64,000 bases of DNA from Cladopsammia gracilis (GCA_022457155.1 JAJGOT010000137.1:113501-177500), one strand, 5' to 3'; shown: positions 9,961 through 21,572, counted from the first letter of the stretch. A program made the numbers and translations. The notes: generated by a model not told the origin, from the sequence alone.

Positions 9961-11625
9961 TACTTAAACTTGCTCAGCTAAATAGATGTCCCTGTATAAA
10001 TATTGATTAAATTAAAAATAAATAAATAAACTCGGTGCATGGTGATGTTCAGCTATCGCACTATGCCAAACAAAAGGCACTCAGTGGTGAAGTCTTAATT
10101 TGGGAATACGATATTAAAAGGCTATTAAAAACAGGAATAGCCAATTTGGCTAGATGTACATCAGTCAAACCTCTCTATACGGACCATAAAAGACAAATCA
10201 ACGAAAACTGCAAATACCGTGAACGATCTATTGCGTAGCATTGGATCAGTACTCAGGACCGATCAAACAATGTAAAAAAAGGCATTCTATTAGAAAAGGC
10301 ACTACGGTTGGCCAGACCTGACGTGATCAGCGCTCAATACTAGAAAGCAGACGCAGACAGCTGAATCAGGCTCGTTGGCCTTCGTCAGTGCGCCGTAGCT
10401 GAAACATAATGAAAGTCGAATGCCCCCGCGGCACTTCACCTATCTCATATATGTAGCTAATCATTCTAGAAAGAGCTAAAAGGAAAAATTGCGCAACGGT
10501 CACGCCACAAACAATTGTGGCATTTGGCCAAAGAGCATCTTTACCTAAACTGATACATGTCAGTGCCATGGGGAAAGAAACGGGTATTAGTTTACGTAAA
10601 TATTAAAACTGGGGAGAGGGGAACAAGCACTAACCCCCTCTCCGTTCGCCTTTTTTTCGCCCTATATCCCACCAGAGAGCCTGCGAGATTTAGCCGAAAA
10701 TCGGAAAATTGCAGCTCAGGAAAGACTTTTTAACTTTTATACTCTCATTTACTCCTTCGCTAATTTCATATTCAACTCAAGCGACACAGCGCCACAATTT
10801 TGGCGCCTTTCGGTCTTTTCGTGCGGTTTGTGTCCCGGAGTGGGAGGGGGGGGGGGGGGGGGGGTACTCCCTAAAATGGGCCCTAATTGCAAATAGGTCT
10901 CCGTCCCTTATTGATTGATTGATTGATTGATTGCTGTCATTGTTGGTTCATAAAAAAAGTATCGCGTGATATTTTTTCAGACGGACAACGTCATCCATCC
11001 AGCCGCACCTTCTAAAAGAATTCCCGTCCGCGTCTGTTTCAGACCTGCAAATCTGCAGCGCATCCTCGGTGTAAAAACCTCACACAAATCTGCCAACGTA
11101 CACTAAATCGCTTTACATCTTTTCTTCTTAAAACATCTCCGGAAGATACAGGTATGTTTATAGATTCTAAATTGTAAGATTTTTAAACGTAAAGCTCATG
11201 AGCAGCGTTTGAAAAGATGATCAATGTCGTATGTCGCAATCATTCCTTCGTGTGTAATAATGAGGTGGCTGCAACACTCGCATTAGCCTGCGAATACAGC
11301 CGCCTCTCATCGCTCCCGGCCTCTAGGGGAATTCGCGCTCTCTCGTCAGTTATGTTTCGTGGCTGTGATGGAATCAACTTCTTACGATATTCAAAGAGTT
11401 GTGCTTGTCAGGTGAGAAATGCATCCAAGATTTGCACTGAGATCCGGGACTGAGATCAAGTTGCGACATCAATGATTTATAGATCATATCAGAGCGCGTC
11501 ATTGCTCTGTTTTCTATATCCGCAACGAGCTGTAACAGTCTTCAAAGACTTTTTAAATTCAATGTTTTCGCTTTACACTTATTTATAACTAGCTTACAGG
11601 CTGTCGGTATTTTATTTTACGCAGT
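9961..11625. other. 1.7 kb without a confirmed gene
   Basis: Contains a G run of about 20 at 10847-10864 next to TACTCCC, an (ATTG)n microsatellite at 10909-10933, and a possible transcript 5' end: a run ending GGAAGATACAG followed by GTATGTTT near 11153 looks like a splice donor after a non-coding exon. None of the short open frames has a family resemblance I recognise. Confidence 0.35.
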
Positions 11626-12273
11626 GGCTATTCGTACGGCACCCGTACGCGCGCAGACTTCAATTTGCTATTCGTACGGGAGACCAAAACCCGGGTACAA
11701 AACTTTCGACAATTTTCGATGTTATTCTTCACTTCGTATAACTAAACGAACATTTAATATTGTGGACCAACAAAAGTGAAGAATAACATCGAAAATTGAC
11801 GAAAGTTTTGGACTCCCGTACGAATAGCCTGAATAGCAAATCGAAGTTGGCCGTACGGAAGTATTCTTTGACGCGAAACATTTTCGAGTGTCAGGAAATG
11901 AGTGGCTCGCTTAGTATACAGAGACTCGGCTATGGCAAGCCGATTGTAGCAATATTCAATAATTTGATATATATTCAATTCAGTATTTATATTTATGTAA
12001 TATTTTTTTATTTGTTCAATTTAATATTTATATTTATGGAATTTTTTTTTTATTTGTTCAATTTAATATTTATATTTATGGAATTTTTTCTAAAATCCAT
12101 TTCATTTAATATGTCTAGATTGATTTAATTTAATCGCTTTATATTTATTTAATTTAATCCGAATATATTTATTCAATTCAATCCGTCAAAATATTCATTT
12201 AATCTCGTGGACTGGGTCAAGCCATCGGATCAGAAAGATAAGGGACTGGGAAAGAATCATTGCAAATACAATA

Positions 12274-12591
12274 TGGCGAACGAGGAAGGTTTTGACGTTG
12301 GAAGAGACCTGCCGGCGTTTTTAGCCTCCGTTTTAGACAAAACGGAATATATTTGCCAAAATGATGTGGGCAAAGGAGCTGCCGATTATCGATCAGAGTA
12401 TCAGGATGCTTAGATCGATAACAGATTGTCGTGAGATTGGAACAAGTGACAAAGAGGAGCTGGATTCACTTGCAGCAACTTTTGCGGACGTGTTATCATC
12501 TTTAAATCATCACATCGCAGTGAAGCCTGTCACCCCAGAAACTGTTGCTGAACATTGTTTTGCCCCAAGAAAAGAGGAAAAGGAAATATGA
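12274..12591 (+). pseudogene. Small ORFs inside the left foldback arm
   Basis: A start at 12274 gives MANEEGFDVGRDLPAFLASV and stops at 12411; an overlapping frame (12361-12591) gives a 76-residue peptide starting MMWAKELPIIDQ. The second is duplicated in the opposite arm with one change. No homology recognised. They may be the remains of a protein encoded by the parent transposon, or chance. Confidence 0.3.
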
Positions 12592-13194
12592 GTATTATAA
12601 AAGTGACAGGCTACACACGACTCCTGCTTGTCGCAAAATGTATAAAGAAGTCTTTAGAATAGCTTTCCCAAGAAGGTCTACGAGATATATTTGTTCCCCT
12701 TAGATCAACAAAATAGAGATGTGACAATGCTCGATATGTATTGTATGACTCTTTGATCTTTGGGATGTAAATGATCTCTTTAATGACAGAAGGTCAGTTT
12801 ACATGCTGTGCATAGCCATTTAAACAATTACTGTTTCTCCATGCCTTCGTTATGTTTTCTCTTTTGGCATTTGTTAGGTCTTCTTTAGCATTATTGAATA
12901 TTATTATTATTATTATATTGAATTCTTACATTTTTCTCAAGCGGGAGTCGTGTTTAACCTGTCACTTTTATCACTAGCAACCGTTAGATTTTCAAAACAG
13001 ATCACGATATCTGTACAAGCTATGTCCGGATGCAATAACGCCATGATGAAATAACGAAGGTTCTTCAAGTTCCAAGAGACACTACTCAAAAACAGAATAA
13101 AACAAAACTTGCAGCCGATCACTGTTTATCTTGCAACAAAAGTTGCTAAAGAAGACCTAACATATGCCAAAAGAGAAAGCATAACAAAGGCATA

Positions 13195-13358
13195 GCAGGG
13201 GCGTAGCCAGGACTTTTTCAGAGGTACGCACAATCACTGTTTTCAAACACCCCCCCCCCCCTACCTCCTCCCCCACCCTCAAGTCCCAAATCTTTCTTTT
13301 TCTTCGACTTTTTAAGGTACGCACGTGCGTATGTGCGTACAGGTAGCTACGCCCCTGC
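13195..13358. mobile_element. hAT-like MITE nested in the right foldback arm
   Basis: Ends CAGGGGCGTAGCCAG and TAGCTACGCCCCTG are inverted repeats of the CAGGGGCG type seen in hAT elements. It interrupts the right arm where the left arm is continuous (near 12840), which shows it arrived after the foldback formed. A clear 8-bp duplication was not seen. The C run near 13250 lies inside it. Confidence 0.7.
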
Positions 13359-14564
13359 AAAGAGAAACTAATTGTATAAATGGCTATGCACAGCATGTAA
13401 ACTGACCTTTTGTCATTAAAGAGATCATTTACATCCCAAAGATCAAAGAGTCATACAATACATATCGAGCATTGTCACATCTCTATTTTGTTGATCTAAG
13501 GGGAACAAATATATCTCGTAGACCTTCTTGGGAAAGCTATTCTAAAGACTTCTTTATACATTTTGCGACAAGCGGGAGTCGTGTGTAGCCTGTCACTTTT
13601 ATAATACTCATATTTCCTTTTCCTCTTTTCTTGGGGCAAAACAATGTTCAGCAACAGTTTCTGGGGTGACAGGCTTCACTGCGATGTGATGATTTAAAGA
13701 TGATAACACGTCCGCAAAAGCTGCTGCAAGTGAATCCAGCTCCTCTTTGTCACTTGTTCCAATCTCACGACAATCTGTTATCGATCTAAGCATCCTGATA
13801 CTCTGATCGATAATCGGCAGCTCCTTTGCCCACATCATTTTGGCAAATATATTCCGTTTTGTCTAAAACGGAGGCTAAAAACGCCGGCAGGTCTCTTCCA
13901 ACGTCAAAACCTTCCTCGTCCGCCATATTGAATTTGCAATGATTCTTTCCCAGTCCCTTATCTTTCTGATCCGATGGCTTGACCCAGTCCCCGAGATTAA
14001 ATGAATATTTTGACGGATTGAATTGAATAAATATATTCGGATTAAATTAAATGAATATAAAGCGATTAAATTAAATCAATCTAGACATATTAAATGAAAT
14101 GGATTTTAGAAAAAATCCCATAAGTATAAATATTAAATTGAACAAATAAAAAAAAATTCCATAAATATAAATATTAAATTGAACAAATAAAAAAATATTA
14201 CATAAATATAAATACTGAATTGAATATATATCAAATTATTGAATATTGCTACAATCGGCTTGCCATACTCGGCGAAATCAACATCGCTTACCAGAAGCGC
14301 TTCGTAAAACTAAACGAACATTTAATATTGTGGACCAACAAAGGCGAAAACAGTCGAAAGTTTTGGACTCCCGTATGAATAGCAAATCGAAGTCCGCGTA
14401 CGGGTGCCGTACGAATAGCCCGGGGGAATAGCCAAGTCACGCTAACATTTATTTCCCGAGTGGGGACTGGGACCAAACAGTTTGAGTTGAGAAATCGGTG
14501 AGAAACAGATTTTACGAGTTTATTTCTTGTTGTTTCTTGCTCTGAAGTTCACAAGACAATTAAC

Positions 14565-14830
14565 TAAACTTTCAGATGTGCACTCAGTTTCTCAGCTAAT
14601 AAGTAAATTGTATTTTAAAGGTTTATCCAGCTTGCTTTGTAGCAGTGGAAGGAATCAACATCACTGAGTAAGTTATCAGCTTTGTGTTTTGACTATAATC
14701 ATCTCCTTCCATACTGCAGTATCAAACCTTATGTATTTATGTTAACATTAAATATCACAGAAGTCAGAGTCCAGAAGGTTGCTGCATGAAAAATATAAAG
14801 CACATCTGACTTTCAATTCCTAGACATTTC
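14565..14830 (+). repeat. Direct repeat, copy 1
   Basis: A ~270-bp stretch with CTCAGCTAATAAGTAAATTG, ATACTGCAGTATCAAACC and AGAAGTCAGA...AAGGTTGCTGCAT matches 16492-16790 in the same order and orientation with many substitutions and small indels. It is an old local duplication. No coding sequence recognised. Confidence 0.65.
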
Positions 14831-14919
14831 TTGTTGCATAACTCAGATAATTGTTCATTTTATTCAATTTCGATTCTTAATATTTTTTGAGTCTTCCTTT
14901 CTAAATTATGTGATTGTTA

Positions 14920-15183
14920 GGGAAAGTTCATTTAATATGACAAGGGGGGGTGGATGAAGATATTGAGGGGGGGGGGGCTCCGAAAATTTTTAGACACCCG
15001 AAGGGGGGCCTCTGAAAAAATTGTTGGGCTAGGAGGGGGGGGGGGGGGGTCTGAAATTTTTTCGACTACCAAGGGGAGGGCTCCTAAAAAATTGAACTGC
15101 TAGCGAGGGGGGCTGCTAAAATTTCAAGCTTCGAGTTTCAATATTTTTATCCCCCCCCCTTGTCATAATAAATGAACTTTCCC
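14920..15183. mobile_element. Purine-rich MITE with TTA target duplication
   Basis: Ends GGGAAAGTTCATTTAATATG and the matching inverse (ATGAACTTTCCC) are flanked by TTA on both sides (14917-14919, 15184-15186). The interior has long G runs and repeats of GGGG...CTGAAAAAATT. The layout and 3-bp duplication resemble the MITE at 7355-7634, and the target is typical of PIF/Harbinger. Confidence 0.8.
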
Positions 15184-15199
15184 TTAGAGCCACAATAAC

Positions 15200-15935
15200 A
15201 CGTTTAGAATAGAAAAATAGAATAGAATAGAAAAACTTTATTTACCCACGGTGACTTTGTCAAAAATTACAAATAATTGCACTTTTGTTTTTCACAAAAG
15301 CCGTGAAAATATATAACTACATATACTAATTACAATATTTTACATCAGTATATTAACTATGAATAAAATAAGTATTTCGGTTAAAACAGAGCAATAATTC
15401 GGAAAAATACTAAAATTCAATAGGGAGATTGAGAGATGCTAGTTTGTTTTTGAATGCACTCGCAGACTTTTCAGATTTTATCTCTTCTGGTAATAAATTC
15501 CAAACTTTCGCTCCGGTGTATGCAAAGCTTTATCGGTAGTAATCAGTTTTAGCTACCGGTAAAGCTAAATTGTAACTAGAAATCCTTAGATTATAAGTCG
15601 AACGCCCGATGTTATTCGTAAAAATATTCTGTAAATAGGCTGGTGCCATGCCATTTATAATTTTAAACATCATAAGTGCTTTTTGCTTATTTCTTCTTTC
15701 TTTAAGGCTAGTCCAACCTAAGCTACTTAATAATACATCTATTGAAGTCCTGAACTCGGCACCGGATATAACCCGTGCAGCACGATTTTGTAGTTTTTGC
15801 AACCTACTGGTGAGGTGCTTGCTAATGTTGTCCCACACAATACTACGATAATCAAAATACGGCTCAACAATTTGAGCTTGGCTGTGTTTAGAGATAAACA
15901 AATTTCAGAGCTCTGCTTACGCACTTGACAATGTT
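15200..15935 (-). pseudogene. 5'-truncated non-LTR retrotransposon tail
   Basis: The minus strand encodes the C-terminal tail of a LINE reverse transcriptase: IVEPYFDYRSIVWDNISKH, then LQKLQNRAARVISGAEF and KALMMFKIINGMAPAYLQ, features of the region after the RT domain in Rex/RTE/CR1-like elements of invertebrates. One in-frame TAA follows the residues TDYYR (near 15529); the same frame then continues with SFAYTGAKVWNLLPEEI and ends at a TAG near 15418. The 3' end is a short (TATTC)n-like tail around 15207-15235. The endonuclease and RT core are missing, as expected for 5' truncation. Confidence 0.8.
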
Positions 15936-16195
15936 TTGTACAAGTTCTAATAGTTGCCGTTTTGAGCGGCTAACCGGAATTCAAAAACTGTGAAAGACAA
16001 AGTTGTAAATTGTTGGAAAGACAACATGGAACTTGTATAAAACTTTGTCAAGCTGTGGCTTAGTTTGGTGCCCAACGCTGCAAATTAAATAAAAATAATA
16101 TAATGCATTTTATATTATTGTTTAACCCATTGACTCCTAAAGAATTTTGAGAAAATGGCAATTTGAAGCCATTAATGCTGCCTTTTGATTGCTGT
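15936..16195. other. Short unassigned stretch
   Basis: Between a LINE tail and a MITE fragment. Nothing recognised. Confidence 0.4.
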
Positions 16196-16483
16196 GATGA
16201 CCATGTGATGACGTAAATCATGGTAAATAAGAGTCCACACCGCGGAAAACCTGTGTAAATTTGTTTTTTACAACAATATTTAGAAAAAAAAAATGAAAAA
16301 TCGAAGTCCTGTTACAAACGTGACAGCAAAGAAAGAGCAAGTGTTGTCTATAACTTTCTCGCAATCTGATTGTTTTTTTTTTTCAAGCGCGCGTGATGTT
16401 AGCGTCAGCACCGTTGTCTGGACTCTCATTTACCACTCACGTCGACCAATCAGATTGCGAGTTTAGTGGCTATTGTGGTAAAA
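16196..16483 (+). mobile_element. Palindrome-bearing MITE, copy C (left arm missing)
   Basis: Same orientation as copy A but it begins inside the second arm of the palindrome (gaccatgtgatgacgtaaat) and so lacks the first arm and loop. It retains the CAATCTGATTG and ATTTACCACTCACGT module to the end. Confidence 0.75.
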
Positions 16484-16491
16484 ATAATTTT

Positions 16492-16790
16492 TTCAGTTTC
16501 TCAGCCAACATGTAAATTGTATTTTCAATGTTTGTTCTACATTGTAGCTGCGTCAAAGTGCTGCTTAACTTTCTCTCTGGTTTTCGTGCCTGTGGTCAGG
16601 AATCAACATTTTTGACTATATAATCACAATATAGTTTAATTATAATCATGGCAGTTTTGAGAACATTCTGACTCTCATTCATCCCGCCTTTCCATTTATA
16701 CTGCAGAATCAAACCTGTATGTATACCGGTAGTTGATATTAAATATCAGAGAAGTCAGAAGGTTGCTGCATAAAATACAAAGCACGCACT
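16492..16790 (+). repeat. Direct repeat, copy 2
   Basis: Partner of 14565-14830 as described there; the pair flanks the LINE tail and the MITE fragment, so about 2 kb was duplicated or the intervening elements arrived later. Confidence 0.6.
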
Positions 16791-17117
16791 CTTTGCATCC
16801 GACTTTCTTGCAAGAGGCAATTTATTTATTTCCAGGGAGCAGGGTTGACCTCCCCTGTACTGTACTTGCAATTATTGATGAATTGATGAAATTGGCAACC
16901 TTTATTGAAAGTCTTCATTTAAGTACTTTAATTATTTCTAAAATTGATTTTGCAACCCAAAACATTTGGCTCTGAAAATCTGTCCACGTCGAGTTTTTCA
17001 TTTAATTTATTTACCACGGAGACACAGCTAGCTGCAGCTAAAATTCAACTTTAATATATATGGATCTGTCCCTCAAGTGATATACCATGAACTTTTGAGT
17101 GAGGAATCTTTTTATTT

Positions 17118-17790
17118 CGAGCATTTTATATTCACAAGTTGGCTCATTAACCCTATTCGGCCTGGGCTTTTTTTGAGTTCCTGAGCCTGGGGGGGGGGGG
17201 GGGGGGGGGGCTGGCACATTGTGCCCCCCCTTCGTAACTTCAAGAGCATTAAGGCTACGACAATGAAACCTAGAGGGTACATAGTACGTCCAAAACTGTC
17301 TCCTTTGCGGTCCGCACAATGGAACGATGACATCATATGACGTAGTTATTAGGTAATTAGTTATACGGCCGCCATCTTGGATCCGCCATCTTGGATTTCT
17401 GAAATTTTTTAAAACCTCTTAAAAACCGTCCAAATTGACTCAAAATTAATCAAAACCAATAAATAAACGCTAAATGACGTAAAAATATAAAAGTTATACC
17501 AATAAACATTGTTTTTCTTCATTCAAAGGTACAAATATGCAAATTTCAAAAAACATGGCTGTCAAAATCTTGTTACCATGGAAACATCAAGTCACGTGAT
17601 CAAAAAACTGTCCTACAAAATTGTTGCCAGATAAATTTTAGGAAAAGTCACAAAGTTTGATGGCGTTTGAATACATATTAAAGAAGTTATGAACGTTCAA
17701 AGTTAGCGCGGGCACTTTGTGCCCCCCCCCCCCCAGGCCGAATAGGGTTAAGGAGTCTTTGATTTATGCAGTGCACAAATGACAATGTAT
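17118..17790. mobile_element. piggyBac-like MITE with its filled target
   Basis: The element proper is 17151-17747: ends CCCTATTCGGCCTGGG and CCCAGGCCGAATAGGG, flanked by TTAA (17147-17150, 17748-17751). Its flanks (GAGCATTTTATATTCACAAG ... GGAGTCTTTGATTTATG) match an uninterrupted related sequence at 50245-50290, which gives an approximate empty site. It contains long G and C runs at its ends and two CCGCCATCTTGGAT boxes (YY1-like) near 17369-17396. No transposase. Confidence 0.85.
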
Positions 17791-18520
17791 CGTACACAGG
17801 AAAAAAACTACTTCAATTCATTTTTATTGCTTTTATATTTGACACATTTTCTCATTTTATTTACACGTTTTTCAGGAATTCAGTCGGCAAGTGACACTTT
17901 GTAATACAGTTGTGTAACAGTTTAAAAACAAAGGTAAGTGATTAATATATTCCTATGTCATTAAAAGCTGTAGAATAATGGTTTCTACTTCACTGTAAAA
18001 CTATGAAAGCCATCAATCTGCAGAATATGTCACCCAAACTGACATATTACATCAGCAATACGTTATTTTTTTTGGTTGGTTTTCACTCTTAGCTTGCTAG
18101 GGAATTTTCTCTCTGGGTTTTTCAGTTTTTCCTTACACTGAAACCAATACAACTGAATTTGATTAAGCTTAAGGTACTAGAGCATCTTGGCATTTTGATT
18201 AATCTGCACAGTACTTTATAACATAATGATTATTATGATTATTATACGTACATATCATATCAACACCTCCTTTCATTTATGTGTATGGCCATGCAGTGAC
18301 AGAGACGTTACGTTGTTGTATTTGCGGTACTGTTACTGTTATGTTTATTATTAAGATTAGTTTTGTTACCGTATAGTACCTTCTAAAAATATGGGAAATA
18401 AAAGAGCACTGCCCTCTAAAAGAGTGCTGCCCTCTAAAAAGAATAATTTTCTTATTCTTTCTAAAGTTGTTCATCATTATAGTTAATTGCGTCGACGAAG
18501 GAGACGCTTCCTAATCTTGT
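17791..18520. other. Stretch without a recognised gene
   Basis: AT-rich. A doubled 20-bp phrase (CTGCCCTCTAAAAGAG) lies at 18410-18440. No exon supported. Confidence 0.4.
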
Positions 18521-18523
18521 CGG

Positions 18524-18690
18524 CTAGGCGGAACAAATCGAGAAAAGTGTCGGTACCAAATCTGCGCCATCTTGAAATGTCACAATAGTATCCAGCATGC
18601 TTAGCGCGTCGTCTAGGCGGAACGAATCGAGAAAAGTGTCGGTACCAAATCTGCGCCATCTTGAAACGTCACAATATAATAGTATCCAGC
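18524..18690. repeat. Two tandem copies of a ~87-bp unit
   Basis: The phrase AGGCGGAAC...GAAAAGTGTCGGTACC through CGCCATCTTGAAA and GTCACAATA appears at 18526-18590 and 18613-18677 with few differences. The unit contains a GCGCCATCTT box. It lies 5' of the 19-kb element; its role is unknown. Confidence 0.75.
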
Positions 18691-19040
18691 ACTGTCCCAG
18701 CGCGTGGAAATCAGGCATTATCCTGGGAAGCTGGGGTTCCGAAATGTCACATGTGAATAATCTATTTGTCTTGATTTAGTTTCGGATATTTTCCCGATTT
18801 TGGAATCGTACGGCTCAATATTTCAATGCCTACTAAAAGTACATGTACGCAGTGGAAAAATTGGACGATTTATTTAGGTTCTTCTCCGGACCAAGTAAGT
18901 TGTTGGGTCTCTTTGGAATCAAGCAAGAAGTTATCAGAATTTCCTTGCTACCGTTCTGGTATGTTTTAAATGTTCTATCTTGATTTTGCTGTGGTTCTCT
19001 GCCTGATTTGGGAAGCTTTCACCTAAATACCGACGTCGTT

Positions 19041-20091
19041 TAGCCTGTGAACAGGCTTCTTTTTGGGGAATTGGGTTAGGTTAAAATCGGTGAGCGAAGC
19101 GAGCTGAGCGCGGACTGGGGAAGGGGGAAGGGGCGGCGAAGCCTGTGGACTTGCCTTTGATGCCGCCATTCCGCCCCCTAGTAATTATCCTGTTATTATC
19201 ACAAGAATATATCAACAAGTTGTCATGTTTTTATTCCGTTGAATGCATCGGTAGTAGTATAAAAATAGGCAGGCTAAACACGACTCCCACTCTTCGCAAA
19301 AAAGTATTTAAAAAGCCTTAAGTATAAAGCTTTCCCAGTAAGACTTCAGAGAGAATTGCGCCTTTAGATCACAGTTATGAATTGTTCTCTTCGATGATAT
19401 TGACCTTTTGATCTCGGCGGATTATAGTGTTTCCGGCCACACGGTAATAGGCATCTTTCATACATCCCAGTCTCAAAAAGCCGTAGTCTATAATTCCACT
19501 GCAATGAAATCATGAATATTGCAATAATTTTTAGCTCCTTATATTAGTAAGTTCTGTAGTTGAGTAGTGTGTCTCAGTGGAGCTAGGATAAACCCCCGTT
19601 GTTTTGTAATAGCGTTTGATTTGGCATCCTACAGATAATCTGCAGCATGGTTACTGTTTTGTAAATCCAGTCAGCAAAATTCCAAAAACATCTTGCTTTT
19701 TTGCCACAGACTTTAGACACAGCTTTTGCTCTCCTTTAAGTCTCGGTGTGCGAAAAATTTCGCAACGAATCATTCAAAGCTTTCTCAAAATCGGGATCTG
19801 AAAATTGCATGCGACGAGTCACCACGTTTGTTTATCATGTGAGCCAGCAAATGAAATAATTATGCAAATTTAGGCATTTGAGATGTCAACATGTGTCGTC
19901 AATCACCGCAAACCTGTCAACATCAAGTGATCTGACCAATCAGCTCATGATACCAGACTCTGGTATCATGGAACGGCGGCATAAAAGGCGAGTCCACAGG
20001 CTTCGCCGCCCCTTCCCTCTACCCAGTCCTCGCTTCGCTCGCCGATTTTAACCTAACCCAATTCCCCAAAAAGAAGCCTGTTCACAGGCTA
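19041..20091. mobile_element. hAT-like non-autonomous element with 8-bp target duplication
   Basis: Ends TAGCCTGTGAACAGGCTTCT and its inverse, extending inward more than 100 bp, are flanked by ACGTCGTT on both sides (19033-19040, 20092-20099). An 8-bp duplication is typical of hAT and similar superfamilies. The 1,051-bp body contains a diverged relative (near 19256-19345: GCAGGCTAAACACGACTCCC...GCTTTCCCA) of the arm sequence of the giant foldback at 12597-12675. No transposase ORF. Confidence 0.85.
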
Positions 20092-20099
20092 ACGTCGTT

Positions 20100-20753
20100 C
20101 TTCGCAATGTTCTACGGTACGGTGCAATTCGCTGTATGTCTTGTAGCAATAATTCACTGACCCCCCGTGCCAGGCGAACGCAGATTTCGCAGTTTTGTGA
20201 CTTAAATTTTTCTAGTTACTAAAGGAATTATATTCAACAGTCTTGTGTCTTACTTGCAACTGGTAGTTTGGTGGTCGATTTCATGCAACTGGTCGATTTC
20301 ATGCTCCATTAGCGTGGTGTCCAAGAAGTTTATCACGGGAGCACTTTCTCAAGCTTTCTCAGAAATTTCTCATTTCCGGTTCCGGTATTAGTACATGTAC
20401 TGAGGAGTATGATAATAACCAAAATGAAATCAAGACAAATATACTATTTATATGTCGGAAAAATCTGAGACCTTTCGGAGTACACAGCACGGCAGGATTT
20501 TGCCCGATCCCACGGCGATAGCGTAAATTTGTTTGATGTCGGCCCAACGTTTTTGCCTGCGTGACATATCTCGCGACATAGCCCTTTTAAACAGTGGCTG
20601 AATTAATTCATGAAACTCAGGTACTAGGTCAAAACGAGGTGCCACGGGATAAGGAGACGCACTATAATCTATGATTACTACTAGTATGTAACTTCAGTTA
20701 TTGATCTTTGTTTTGTTTACATACTTTAGGGAATTACCGGTAAACAGGGTTCA
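20100..20753. other. 5' flank of the PNP-like gene
   Basis: Holds a minus-strand open stretch (20459-20660) rich in basic residues that I could not confirm as an exon. An intron acceptor-like ACCGGTAAACAG lies just before the ATG at 20754, so a 5' UTR exon upstream is possible. Confidence 0.35.
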
Positions 20754-21059
20754 ATGGCACAGCATCAAGAGCTTAAAAGAAAACGAGAGACTGTTCAACA
20801 GACAGCAAAACATGGTGCTCCACCTCCTCTCAGTATTGAACTGCCTAAGACAAGTGACCTTCCAAATAAGGCCAAACCTTGGAGTGATGACCACCTCCCA
20901 GTTGACATTCTTTTGGTGACAGTGGAGGACTGTGAGTTCTTGGCTTGCTATGCATACATGAGAAATGTGTTTAAAAGTTACCACAGAGATCTTGGATTTA
21001 TTTACTTTGGAAACATGGGTGAAAGTGAAGAGGAGCCGGTGAAAGTTGCTTTGATGAGG
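20754..21059 (+). CDS. PNP/UDP-phosphorylase-like protein, exon 1
   Basis: Starts at ATG 20754 (MAQHQELKRKRETVQQ) and ends at AG followed by GTAAAC in phase 2. After a polar N-terminus, DHLPVDILLVTVEDCEFLA is the first strand of the nucleoside phosphorylase fold, followed by CYAYMRNVFKSYHRDLGFIY. Exon 2 (21265-21572) continues in frame. In many invertebrates this PNP_UDP_1 type domain heads larger proteins with NTPase or death-fold regions, thought to act in immunity or stress signalling; whether this one does cannot be seen, because exons after 23249 were not found. Confidence 0.7.
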
Positions 21060-21264
21060 TAAACAAACAACTTTTTATACACGTTAAGAATTAAAGCAGT
21101 GCTAGCTGCTTGTGGGGTCGATATTACAAAGACTGCTATTTCTACTAAAATACTGTTATTTTAGCTAAAATTACTAATTAAAATGACTAAAATTCAGATA
21201 TTACAATATTAAAAATTTGCACCCTAAATTACTGTTAATACTACTTTAATATATCCCATAATAG

Positions 21265-21572
21265 GTGTCTTGGAGACTCTTCTCCAGGTGGTACTGTTAT
21301 TGTTGTTAAAAATGCAGTGATGCAACTCAGACCCAAAGCTGTTTATTCTGTTGGCTGCTGTGAGGGCCTGAACCCAGAAGACACCAAGTTGGGAGATGTG
21401 GTGATATCCTCTAAGATTACAACCGAAGCCTTCAAAATCCCAGTGGGAAGAGATATAACCAACCTTATCAGGAATGCAGCTGATGGCTGGGATCCGCCAT
21501 TAAAAAGTGTAGAAGCCCAAGGCAAAGTACAGGTTCATTGTGACAGCAAGGTTTTGAGTAGTCGGGGCAAAG
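21265..21572 (+). CDS. PNP/UDP-phosphorylase-like protein, exon 2
   Basis: Bounded by the acceptor CCATAATAG and the donor GCAAAG followed by GTGAGA. Joining the AG of exon 1 to the first G restores arginine, then CLGDSSPGGTVIVVKNA. The peptide VYSVGCCEGLNPEDTKLGDV carries the glycine-rich substrate-binding strand of the PNP/UDP phosphorylase superfamily (xVGxxGG/LN...LGDVV) with a cysteine where many enzymes have glycine. It ends in phase 1. The stop-bounded frame runs on into the intron; that part is not coding. Confidence 0.7.

Larger units (their letters stand above)
11626..14420. mobile_element. Giant foldback element (2.8 kb)
   Basis: The ends GGCTATTCGTACGGCACCCG and its exact inverse bound a structure that is mostly one inverted repeat: the left arm, about 11930-12892, pairs with the right arm, about 13144-14272. 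The left end also contains its own smaller palindrome (11690-11840). Both arms carry the same 76-codon open frame (12361-12591 plus; 13608-13838 minus) differing by a single residue, so the arms are recent or homogenised. The right arm is longer because of an inserted MITE (13195-13358). No transposase recognised; superfamily unknown. Confidence 0.8.

Noticed and set aside
10366..10569. Minus-strand ORF with a hydrophobic segment
   Set aside because: No homology, no splice support, and composition like surrounding non-coding DNA.
20459..20660. Minus-strand exon with KRAMSRDMSRRQKRWADIKQ
   Set aside because: Codon pattern looks coding and it would be divergent from the PNP-like gene, but I could not find a convincing start, donor or family; left uncalled.
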